The position numbers and the translations under genes are program-made. From Litoreibacter ponti (GTDB lineage Bacteria > Pseudomonadota > Alphaproteobacteria > Rhodobacterales > Rhodobacteraceae): DNA of 64,000 bases. The stretch covers positions 2,356,001 through 2,420,000 of the forward strand of contig NZ_QBKS01000001.1 in the NCBI RefSeq assembly GCF_003054285.1, given 5' to 3'. The notes under the pieces are model-generated. The model searched no databases. It saw only the letters and a list, made by a program, of their open reading frames with translations, and was not told the origin of the DNA. Shown here in pieces: positions 49,143 to 56,738 of this stretch (its first letter is position 1; each line of letters starts with the position of its first letter).

Positions 49143-49723
49143 AAGAGCCCGCTTTGACCGAACCCCAAGTGACCGCCCTCGACCTTCCCATGGCCGATCC
49201 GCTGCCGGAAGCGACGCAGAAATACTTCGACATCTGTGTCGAGAAGCTGGGCATGATTCCAAACGTGCTGCAGGCCTACGCGTTCGAGCCAGAGAAGCTT
49301 AACGCGTTCACCGGCATGTATAATGATCTGATGCTTGGCGATAGCAATCTCAGCAAGCTGGAGCGGGAGATGATTGCGGTCGCGGTGTCGTCGGTGAACA
49401 AGTGCTTCTACTGTCTCGTCGCGCACGGGGCGGCGGTGCGGCAGCTGTCTGGTGACCCGAAACTTGGCGAGGCGCTGGTGATGAATTACCGCGTCGCGCC
49501 CCTAGATGCACGACAGCGCGCGATGCTCGATTTCGCGGTTCTGATGACTGAAGCCAGCTACCGGATCGAAGAGTCCGACCGCACCGCGCTGCGCAATGTC
49601 GGCTTCTCCGACCGCGATATCTGGGACATCGCAGCGGTCGCGAGTTTCTTCAACATGACGAACCGCATGGCCTCGGCGATCGATATGCGCCCCAACGACG
49701 ACTATCACGGCCAGCATAGATGA
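49139..49723 (+). CDS. AhpD/carboxymuconolactone decarboxylase-like peroxidase-related protein
   Basis: This 194-residue protein belongs to the peroxidase-related subgroup of the CMD/AhpD fold. It has the redox motif CFYC followed by LVAHGAA, preceded by LSKLEREMIAVAVSSVNK, giving the ExxxxxxxCxxCxxxH pattern of AhpD-like enzymes. These usually reduce peroxides with a lipoyl or thioredoxin-like donor, or act as antioxidants. The start and stop each overlap neighbours by four bases, tying it to the GNAT and OmpA genes. Confidence 0.87.
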   Translation: MKEPALTEPQVTALDLPMADPLPEATQKYFDICVEKLGMIPNVLQAYAFEPEKLNAFTGMYNDLMLGDSNLSKLEREMIAVAVSSVNKCFYCLVAHGAAVRQLSGDPKLGEALVMNYRVAPLDARQRAMLDFAVLMTEASYRIEESDRTALRNVGFSDRDIWDIAAVASFFNMTNRMASAIDMRPNDDYHGQHR

Positions 49724-50670
49724 GCCTTGCGCGCGCTCTGGCGATGTGGGTCCTTGTGGCCCAGCCGGTATCGGCGGCGGTCGAATTGACCTTTCCGGGA
49801 CCATCTGCGGAGACCGCCTCCATCGCGCGCGACTTCATGAGCTACAAACTGCCCGTCGGACCGTATGCGGACGGGATTATTCAGACCTTGGTAGCCGAGG
49901 GCAGCGGGCTGACGAAGGCCTGGCGCGTGGAGATCGCCGGGGGAACCACGCTTCTGGTGATGGACAGCCTGCGCCAACAGCTGGAGTCGGCAGGGTTCGA
50001 GTTGCTATATGAATGCACGACGGACGTGTGCGGGGGCTTCGATTTCCGCTTCGGCACCCGCGTGCTGCCGGAACCAGACATGCATGTCGATCTAGGCGAT
50101 TTCCGCTATCTTGCGGCCCAGCGCCTTGGCGGGCCGGTGCCGGAATATATCAGCTTGTTCGTCAGCCGCGGCGCGGATCAAGCCTTCGTGCAAATGATCC
50201 TCGTCGGCAGCGAAACCGAGACCAAGGTAGAGGCGAAATCCGGTGGATTAGTGTCGCAAGTTGCCCCGTCCGTGCCGACGGTCGAGTTTGGCTCGGTCGT
50301 TGAAACCCTGCTGCAGACCGGCAGCGCGGTGCTTGATGATTTGCGTTTTGAGACTGGATCGTCGTCGCTTGGCGATGGCAAGTTCCTGTCGCTCATCGAT
50401 CTGGCCGAGTACTTGAAGGCCAACCCCGAGATCCGCATTGCGCTTGTTGGGCACACAGATGCCGAAGGATCGCTGCAGGGCAACATCAACCTGTCGCGCA
50501 GGCGCGCGCAATCGGTGGCAGAGCGCCTTGTGTCGGAGTTCGGTATCCCCAGCGGACAGGTCGAGGCGGACGGCGTCGGCTACCTTGCTCCGCGCGCGCC
50601 CAATCTGACCGAAGATGGACGGACCTTAAACAGAAGGGTCGAGGTGATTATCACCTCGACCCAAAGTTGA
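49720..50670 (+). CDS. OmpA-family cell envelope protein
   Basis: This 316-residue protein has a short signal peptide (ARALAMWVLVAQPVSA, residues 4-19) and a family-unknown middle with a CTTDVCGGFDF cysteine pair. The C-terminal OmpA-like peptidoglycan-binding domain runs from about 205, with GHTDAEGSLQGNINLSRRRAQSV and NRRVEVII. It should sit in the periplasm attached to peptidoglycan. It is the last gene of the coupled cinA-like/GNAT/AhpD-like unit. A perfect 12-base inverted repeat lies inside its last codons. Confidence 0.85.
   Translation: MSLARALAMWVLVAQPVSAAVELTFPGPSAETASIARDFMSYKLPVGPYADGIIQTLVAEGSGLTKAWRVEIAGGTTLLVMDSLRQQLESAGFELLYECTTDVCGGFDFRFGTRVLPEPDMHVDLGDFRYLAAQRLGGPVPEYISLFVSRGADQAFVQMILVGSETETKVEAKSGGLVSQVAPSVPTVEFGSVVETLLQTGSAVLDDLRFETGSSSLGDGKFLSLIDLAEYLKANPEIRIALVGHTDAEGSLQGNINLSRRRAQSVAERLVSEFGIPSGQVEADGVGYLAPRAPNLTEDGRTLNRRVEVIITSTQS
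50636..50662. repeat. 27-base perfect palindrome at the end of the OmpA-family gene
   Basis: Arms GGGTCGAGGTGA and TCACCTCGACCC (12 bases each) flank TTA. They sit in codons for RVEVIITST, eight bases before the TAA/TGA end region and 39 bases from the convergent LysR stop. No T-tract follows on either strand. Confidence 0.6.
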
Positions 50671-50700
50671 TGCTGCCAAGCATCGGGGGAAAGTCGTGAC

Positions 50701-51606
50701 CTACCAAGTGTCGGGGCCTTTCTCTTTGAAGGCCTCCACCAGGAAGTCGATAAACGTGCGCACCTTCGGCTGCGTGTAACGGCCGGGCGGGTAGACGGCA
50801 TAGATCCCTTGTGTCTCGCGCGGCAGGTCGGGCATGGCTTCCTCAACCAGACCCTGCTGCAGCGCTTCAGCATAAAGGAAGCTGGGCAGATACGCGATGC
50901 CAAGACCGGAGACGGCCGCATTCAGCAGGGATTGCCCGTCATTGACGGTCAGCCAGCCTTGCGTGCGCACTTGGCGCTTCTCGCCGGATGGCGCAGTCAG
51001 TTTCCAGACATTTCCGGCGGATTGGTTTGAATAATGCAGCAGCTTGTGCTCGTTCAGATCATCGATCTTCTCGGGGCGGCCAAACTGCTTGAAATATTCG
51101 GGCGACGCGATCAGGCGCTTCGAGGTCTCCGTCAATTTGCGCGCGCGCAGGCTCGAATCTTCCATCTCGCCGATGCGAATGGCCAGATCGAACCCTTCGG
51201 AGATTAGTTCCACGAAGCGATTGTTCAGCACCATGTTCACGGTGATATCTGGGTAGTCCACGAGGAAGTCGCCCAAGATCGGCGACATGTGATTGACGCC
51301 GAAATCCGTCGCGACCGAGATGCGCAGCAGCCCGGATGGCGCGCTTTGCATCGAGGAGACCAGCGCGTCGGCTTCGCCCGCATCATTTAGAACCCGGCGG
51401 GCCCGATCGTAATAGGCAAGACCAATTTCGGTCGGGCTGACGCGCCGCGTCGTGCGGTTCAGAAGCCGTGCGCCAAGACGCGACTCTAGGGAGGAGACGT
51501 GCTTCGAGACGGCGGATTTGGAAATCCCCATCTTGCGGGCCGCATCGGTAAAGCCCCCCTGGTCCACCACAGTGGCGAACGCTTCCATTTCGGTCAGTCG
51601 ATCCAT
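50701..51606 (-). CDS. LysR-family transcriptional regulator
   Basis: This 301-residue LysR-type regulator has an N-terminal winged helix (MEAFATVVDQGGFTDAARKMGISKSAVSKHV, residues 7-37) and a C-terminal effector domain from about 90 with the usual two-lobe pattern. It belongs to the DsdC/AaeR-like group by the RRVSPTEIGLAYY segment. Target and effector are unknown. It is convergent with the OmpA gene; upstream lies a 139-base gap before the CorA-like gene. Confidence 0.9.
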   Translation of the reverse strand: MDRLTEMEAFATVVDQGGFTDAARKMGISKSAVSKHVSSLESRLGARLLNRTTRRVSPTEIGLAYYDRARRVLNDAGEADALVSSMQSAPSGLLRISVATDFGVNHMSPILGDFLVDYPDITVNMVLNNRFVELISEGFDLAIRIGEMEDSSLRARKLTETSKRLIASPEYFKQFGRPEKIDDLNEHKLLHYSNQSAGNVWKLTAPSGEKRQVRTQGWLTVNDGQSLLNAAVSGLGIAYLPSFLYAEALQQGLVEEAMPDLPRETQGIYAVYPPGRYTQPKVRTFIDFLVEAFKEKGPDTW

Positions 51607-51745
51607 CCGGATACCTCAAAAACAATACAATCGCGTTTGGGAGGTTTATCCGCGCCAATTGGGGCAGCAATGCGAAGAAGGCTGGACGATAAATGGGTAT
51701 CTGTAGGGATCGTTCATGTCATGGAAACGGCGAAACAGGTGTTTC

Positions 51746-52630
51746 CTAAAGCCAATCGCGCTGTTTGAAGACCCAGATCAGCACCAGCGCCACGACCACC
51801 ATGAAGGCGCAGAGGGCCGCAAAGGCATATGGCCATTCGGTGCCGGGCAGGCCCGCGACGTTCATTCCGAACACGCCGGTCAGAAATCCAAGCGGCAGGA
51901 AGATGGCAGCCACAATGGACAGAACATAGCCATTGCGCCCCTGCCGATTTGCCTGCGAGGCGTCGAGATGATCCTGCGCCGCGATCAGCCGGTCCTGGGT
52001 AGAGGCCAAGGCCTCGACCGCCACGGTCGTCCGGTTCATCGCTTCGCGCAGGCGCAAATGGGTGGTCTTCGACAGAAACCCGACATCAATGCTCGACAGT
52101 TTTTGCAAGGCATCCCGTTGCGGGCCGACATAGCGGCGCAGCCCGATGGTCTCGCGGCGGAGCGGGCCGATCTCGACCGCAACCTCATCGTCGAAGACCT
52201 TTGCCTCGATCTCGTCGGCGGCCTCGACCCCGTGCAGCACGGTCTGCTCGATCCGGTCGGTCAGTCCGTCCACCAACCGAACAATGAACGCGCCAAGGCT
52301 CTCCGGTCCGCGCCCCTCCTCAAAGTCGACGCGGATCGCATCGACAGCGAAGATCTTGCGGAACCGCACGGTGACAATCAGGCCGTCGATCACCCAGATG
52401 CGCAGAGACACCATGTCGAAGGCAGACGCGCCCTCATTCAGGTTCACGCCGCGCAGGTTCAGGATCAGCCCGTCCTCGTAGCTGTCACAGCGCGGGCGCG
52501 TCTCGACCTGCAGAAGCGTGCGCCGGGGCAGGTCAGGCACGTTGGCCTCGAGCCACGCAGGCAAGGCAGGGTCGGTCGCATCGAAATGCACCCACCGATA
52601 TGTCGCCGTCTCGAACTCGCAGATCGGCAT
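51746..52630 (-). CDS. CorA/ZntB-family metal ion transporter
   Basis: This 294-residue protein has a long cytoplasmic N-terminal domain and two C-terminal helices (YVLSIVAAIFLPLGFLTGVF and YAFAALCAFMVVVALVLIWVF). Between them lies the GMN pore motif (VFGMNVAGLPG, near residue 258). The family moves Mg2+, Co2+ or, for ZntB, Zn2+; the size and the AGLPG after GMN fit ZntB better than CorA. The start overlaps the dienoyl-CoA reductase stop by one base. Confidence 0.86.
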   Translation of the reverse strand: MPICEFETATYRWVHFDATDPALPAWLEANVPDLPRRTLLQVETRPRCDSYEDGLILNLRGVNLNEGASAFDMVSLRIWVIDGLIVTVRFRKIFAVDAIRVDFEEGRGPESLGAFIVRLVDGLTDRIEQTVLHGVEAADEIEAKVFDDEVAVEIGPLRRETIGLRRYVGPQRDALQKLSSIDVGFLSKTTHLRLREAMNRTTVAVEALASTQDRLIAAQDHLDASQANRQGRNGYVLSIVAAIFLPLGFLTGVFGMNVAGLPGTEWPYAFAALCAFMVVVALVLIWVFKQRDWL

Positions 52631-54654
52631 CAGATCTGCGCGGCCAGTCGGGTGCCCTGATCAATCGCGCGTTTGGCATCAAGCTCTGCCGCGACATCCG
52701 CGCCACCGATGACATGCGGCGTGCGCCCGCGCTCAATCAACTGGTCGGCCAGCGAGCGCTCAGACACCTGACCCGCGCACAACACCACTGTATCCACCTC
52801 GATCACCCTCGGGTTCTCCCGTGCCTCGCCTTCGGAAACATGCAGGCCCTCAGCATCAATGCGCTCGTAATTGACGCCGCCCACCATCTGCACGCCCTTC
52901 ATCTGAAGCGCGGCCCGGTGAATCCACCCCGTCGTCTTGCCCAGACGTTTTCCCAGCTTCTCGGACTTGCGCTGCAGCAGCGTCACGTCGCGCACCGGTG
53001 CATCGGGCTTCGGGCCTTCGGGCACCAGCCCGCCGCGCTTGGCGGCAGGATCGGTGACGCCCCACTCCTCCATCCAGGCATCAAGGTCTTCGGTCGGGCT
53101 GTCATCGGTCACCAGATACTCCGCCACATCGAATCCGATACCGCCCGCACCGATGATCGCCACTTTTTTGCCGACTTCGGCCTTGCCGCGCAGCACATCT
53201 ATATAGGACAGCACGTTCGGCCCGTCCTGCCCGTCGATCTGCGGATCGCGCGGCAAGACACCGGTCGCGATGATGACCTCGTCGAATTCGCTCAGCATCT
53301 CTGCGCTTGCGTCGGTGCCCAGCTTCACCTCGACAGAGGATTTCGACAGCATCGTCTCGAACCAGTCCACAAGCCCGAAGAACTCCTCCTTGCCTGGCAC
53401 CTGCTTGGCCATGTTCAGCTGCCCGCCAACGCGGTCGGCGCGGTCAAACAACGTGACCTTGTGCCCACGCTCGTCCGCCGTGAGCGCGGTCGCAAGACCG
53501 GCGGGTCCGGCCCCAACCACGGCAACCGTTTTCGCGGTTTCCGCGGGCTCCACGACCAGCTCAGTCTCGAAACACGCCTTGGGATTGACCAGGCACGAGC
53601 TGATCTTGCCGTTGAATGTGTGGTCGAGACAGGCCTGATTGCAAGCGATGCAGGGCGCGATCTCGGCCGCACGTGCGTCCATTGCCTTCTTGACGAAATG
53701 CGGATCGGCAAGGAAGGGCCGCGCCATGGACACCATGTCCGCACATCCATCGGCGAGCACGTCTTCCGCGACATCGGGCGTGTTGATCCGGTTCGAGGTG
53801 ATGACAGGAATTGACACCTCGCCCATCAGCTTCTTCGTCACCCACGTAAACGCGCGACGCGGAACGGAGGTGGCAATCGTCGGAATGCGCGCCTCGTGCC
53901 AGCCGATGCCGGTGTTGATGATCGTGGCGCCCGCCTTCTCGATCTCTTTGGCGAGCATCACCACCTCATCCCAGGTCGAGCCGTTGGGGATCAGGTCAAT
54001 CATGCTCAGCCGGTAAATCACGATGAAATCGTCGCCAACGGCCTTGCGCACGCGTTTGACGACCTCGATCGGCAGCCGCATCCGATTCTCGTAGCTCCCG
54101 CCCCAGCGATCCTCGCGCTTGTTGGTATGGGTTACCAAGAATTGGTTCAGAAAATAGCCCTCTGACCCCATCACCTCGACCCCGTCATAGCCCGCCTGCC
54201 GCGCGCGTTCGGCGGCGGTGGCGATATCCGCGATCTGCTTCTCGATCCCGTCCTCGTCCAACTCCGTCGGCGGGAAGGGCGAGATTGGCGATTTGATGGC
54301 CGAGGCAGAGACGCATTCCGGCCCGTAGGCATAGCGGCCCGCATGCAGGATCTGCATGGCGATCTTGCCGCCTGCGTCGTGCACCCGGTCGGTGACAATC
54401 CTGTGGTTGGCAATATCCTCGTCGGAAAAGAGGCCCGCCGCGCCCGGGAAAACGCCACCTTCGCGGTTGGGGGCCATACCGCCTGTCACCATCAGTGCGA
54501 CGCCCCCGCGCGCCCGTTCTGCGTAGAACTCTGCCACGCGGTTCCAGTCCTTGGTCTCTTCCAGCCCCGTATGCATCGAGCCCATCAGGACACGGTTTTT
54601 CAGGGTCGTGAAGCCAAGGTCGAGCGGGGCCAGCAGGTGCGGGTATGCGGTCAT
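52630..54654 (-). CDS. fadH: 2,4-dienoyl-CoA reductase-like FMN/FAD/[4Fe-4S] oxidoreductase
   Basis: This 674-residue protein has an N-terminal old yellow enzyme barrel (FMN site, residues 1-330), a [4Fe-4S] cysteine cluster (CIACNQACLD, then CLVNPKAC) and a C-terminal FAD/NAD(P) domain (VAVVGAGPAGLATAL near 385; VAIIGAGGIGFD near 495). This is the layout of bacterial FadH, needed to degrade unsaturated fatty acids with even-numbered double bonds. Other activities of this family cannot be excluded. A GGAGG lies about seven bases before the ATG at 54654; the in-frame extension to 54711 lacks a ribosome binding site. Confidence 0.9.
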   Translation of the reverse strand: MTAYPHLLAPLDLGFTTLKNRVLMGSMHTGLEETKDWNRVAEFYAERARGGVALMVTGGMAPNREGGVFPGAAGLFSDEDIANHRIVTDRVHDAGGKIAMQILHAGRYAYGPECVSASAIKSPISPFPPTELDEDGIEKQIADIATAAERARQAGYDGVEVMGSEGYFLNQFLVTHTNKREDRWGGSYENRMRLPIEVVKRVRKAVGDDFIVIYRLSMIDLIPNGSTWDEVVMLAKEIEKAGATIINTGIGWHEARIPTIATSVPRRAFTWVTKKLMGEVSIPVITSNRINTPDVAEDVLADGCADMVSMARPFLADPHFVKKAMDARAAEIAPCIACNQACLDHTFNGKISSCLVNPKACFETELVVEPAETAKTVAVVGAGPAGLATALTADERGHKVTLFDRADRVGGQLNMAKQVPGKEEFFGLVDWFETMLSKSSVEVKLGTDASAEMLSEFDEVIIATGVLPRDPQIDGQDGPNVLSYIDVLRGKAEVGKKVAIIGAGGIGFDVAEYLVTDDSPTEDLDAWMEEWGVTDPAAKRGGLVPEGPKPDAPVRDVTLLQRKSEKLGKRLGKTTGWIHRAALQMKGVQMVGGVNYERIDAEGLHVSEGEARENPRVIEVDTVVLCAGQVSERSLADQLIERGRTPHVIGGADVAAELDAKRAIDQGTRLAAQI

Positions 54655-54804
54655 GGGAAATCCTCCGAAATCGTGGCCAAGTTGACGTAAGCCCGCCGCA
54701 AGGTCACGCAAAACCCAACGTCATGACATCTTCATTGCCTTATAAATATTCCGAGGTGCGGAGCAGATCCTCGCCTGGCGGCGCGCCTCGCGCGGCGCAA
54801 TCCC
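54655..54804. other. Intergenic region before the dienoyl-CoA reductase gene
   Basis: This 150-base region holds the promoter area of the minus-strand reductase gene. I see a GTCATGAC palindrome and a CGAGG/CCTCG stem near the 3' end of the 54805 gene, but no convincing -35/-10 pair and no T-tract terminator. Confidence 0.25.
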
Positions 54805-55185
54805 TCACGCGGTCTCGACGCAATGCCGCCGGAACGCCTTTTTCAGCATGTCCAGCTCCGCCCGCAGCAGGTCCATCTCGGCGCGAATATCATCGGAGAG
54901 CGGTTCGCCGGTGATGATGGTGAAACTGTCCAGCGTCTCCCCGGTGGCGTTCTCGATGATAAGGAAGCTCTGCACCCCATCGCCCAGCAGGGACGCGGGG
55001 ATCGCGAAGCGGACATGCCACGTGTTCCCAAGGCTCGCATCCTCGGTGATTTCCAAGCCGTCGACCGGTTGCTCGAGATGGATGACCGACAGGTCCGGAT
55101 GGTAGTTGCCTTCGGTCTGCGCGGTCAGCACCGCCTCGTAGACGCCCACCTGGATGCGGGTCTTGGTCAGGGTCACGTCGCTCAT
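54805..55185 (-). CDS. 126-residue protein of unknown function
   Basis: The product is a small soluble protein with an all-beta-looking body (VGVYEAVLTAQTEG, NTWHVRFAIPASLLGDGVQSFLIIE) and a C-terminal amphipathic helix (AEMDLLRAELDMLKKAFRRH) with heptad-like leucines, suggesting oligomerisation. No signal peptide. The family is not known to me. GGAGACT lies about seven bases before the ATG. It follows the 55201-55974 gene by 15 bases on the same strand, so the two probably form an operon. Confidence 0.7.
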   Translation of the reverse strand: MSDVTLTKTRIQVGVYEAVLTAQTEGNYHPDLSVIHLEQPVDGLEITEDASLGNTWHVRFAIPASLLGDGVQSFLIIENATGETLDSFTIITGEPLSDDIRAEMDLLRAELDMLKKAFRRHCVETA

Positions 55186-55200
55186 CGGTCAGTCTCCTGC

Positions 55201-55974
55201 TTAGAAATCGGCGCGCGGGCGGCGCGAGAACGTCACGTCGCGCAGGTTGATCTCGTTCATCTCCGGGCCCTCAAAGATCAGGTCCATCCAGATACGCTCC
55301 AGCCGCCGCTCGCTGATCTTCGTGTGCGCCAGGTCGAACTCGACCATCGCCTCTGAGCCGTCCAGCGGCAGCTCCCGCACGACCTGCTCGACATTGGGGC
55401 CATATTTGATGTTGAGCCGCGCGAAAATCTCCAGCGGCTTCTCCGTCTCCACCTCGGTGTCCATGCGCAGGATGTGGTTCTTGCGCAGCCCGTCGGTCGC
55501 GCTTTCTGGCAGGTCCAGAACAAGGCTCAAAAAGCTGCCGTCGAACTTGAACACGTCCATGCGCAGCCCGAAGGGTGCCAGATCGCCCTCCCGCGTGTTG
55601 CGCACCTGGCGCAGGGTCAGCTCGGAGATCTGGCAGTCATGGTAGAGCGTCGCCGCGTTGCCGATGCGCGTGCGGCTTTCCACCGCCGCCATCCCGATGG
55701 GATCAACCGGCCCGCGCCACAGTTCGGGACGATGCGCCCAGTCCGATTGCGCGGGCTTGCGGATGGCGTTGGAGCCGATGCGCGGCAGCGTCAGACGCGC
55801 GTCGGCCACATGGGTGACCTGATCCACCCGGCGGCGCATCTGCCGTGCCTGGGTCCGCAGGTGACGCAGCACCGACAGGTCAAGCGTTTCCGCGTCGCGT
55901 ATCGCCGCCTCCCAACGGCGCAGGCTCCGGCGGTGCAACCGCCGCCTGACGAACTCTCGCATACGGTCCTTCAT
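55201..55974 (-). CDS. DUF6478-like protein of unknown function
   Basis: This 257-residue protein starts with a highly basic helix (RMREFVRRRLHRRSLRRWEAAIRD) and continues with a mixed alpha/beta body (SDWAHRPELWRGPVDP, LSLVLDLPESATDGL, FARLNIKYGPN). It matches my memory of DUF6478, a family largely restricted to Rhodobacterales, but this needs checking. No signal peptide or membrane helix. It precedes the 126-residue gene by 15 bases. Confidence 0.68.
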   Translation of the reverse strand: MKDRMREFVRRRLHRRSLRRWEAAIRDAETLDLSVLRHLRTQARQMRRRVDQVTHVADARLTLPRIGSNAIRKPAQSDWAHRPELWRGPVDPIGMAAVESRTRIGNAATLYHDCQISELTLRQVRNTREGDLAPFGLRMDVFKFDGSFLSLVLDLPESATDGLRKNHILRMDTEVETEKPLEIFARLNIKYGPNVEQVVRELPLDGSEAMVEFDLAHTKISERRLERIWMDLIFEGPEMNEINLRDVTFSRRPRADF

Positions 55975-56044
55975 ATCGAGTGGTACTGCCCCAAATACTG
56001 CGCCCTAAAGCGCTATCATTGTTTCTATATTGCAAACAATGGTT

Positions 56045-56734
56045 TCAACCAAATAAACGGCGCAGCAATCCTGTGTTCTGCACATCGTCCGGGTTGGAAC
56101 TGGCGGGGGCGGTCTGATTGGGCCTTTGGTCTTCAAGGATTGAGTTCGCAAAATCGTAAAGCGTGGCCAACCCATCGCTGCTGGACAGCGGCGCGCTTTC
56201 CAATCCCATCACCGACACGGCGACCAAAGAGGACTTCACGTCAAAATACCCGCGCCAATAGGTGTTGTCCGCCCCGGGGATGCTCCCGCCGGAGCGGTCG
56301 CGCGCGTGCACGAAAAACGCACCGTTGCGCAGGAAGCTGTCCAGGACCTCTACGGTGTCGGGATCGCCATTGCCGCTCAGCGCCGCTTTGCCCGCGGTCG
56401 AAGAGAAGAACTGCTCCAACGCAACGCCCGAATCGCCCAGCGCCGTGGACCCCGCCTGAGAGGGCAGGACCGTCACGGTCGCAAACGCGCGCACAAACGG
56501 CTGTGGCAGCTCGTCATTGCCGGCAATCGCCGCGCAATTCCCGAACACGATGAATGCCTCGGATGGGCGGTGACGGCTGCTGTCGGGATCGACGCAAAAC
56601 CCCGTTGGCCCGCGCAGGGTCACCCGGTCCGCCGTTACGATAATCTCGGATTGCGGAACCGACCCGCCCGGCAGCGCGATGTCACAGCCCGACAGGGCCA
56701 GCACCGCGACTGCCGCTCCTCCCCAAAAGCGCAT
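56045..56734 (-). CDS. Putative lipoprotein downstream of ilvD
   Basis: This 229-residue protein has a signal peptide with the lipobox LSGC (cysteine 17). The mature part includes two further cysteines (FCVDPDS, FGNCAAI) and a Gly/Ser-rich hinge. The body (FVRAFATVTVLPSQAG, SLVAVSVMGLES) suggests a periplasmic domain; the family is not recognised. It starts four bases after the ilvD stop and is probably cotranscribed with it, but no functional link is evident. Confidence 0.75.
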   Translation of the reverse strand: MRFWGGAAVAVLALSGCDIALPGGSVPQSEIIVTADRVTLRGPTGFCVDPDSSRHRPSEAFIVFGNCAAIAGNDELPQPFVRAFATVTVLPSQAGSTALGDSGVALEQFFSSTAGKAALSGNGDPDTVEVLDSFLRNGAFFVHARDRSGGSIPGADNTYWRGYFDVKSSLVAVSVMGLESAPLSSSDGLATLYDFANSILEDQRPNQTAPASSNPDDVQNTGLLRRLFG

Positions 56735-56738
56735 GTGG

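Noticed and set aside
51670..51768. A 32-codon frame on the plus strand between the LysR and CorA-type genes
   Set aside because: Weak ribosome binding site, overlap with the CorA-type gene end, no membrane or signal segment and ordinary composition.
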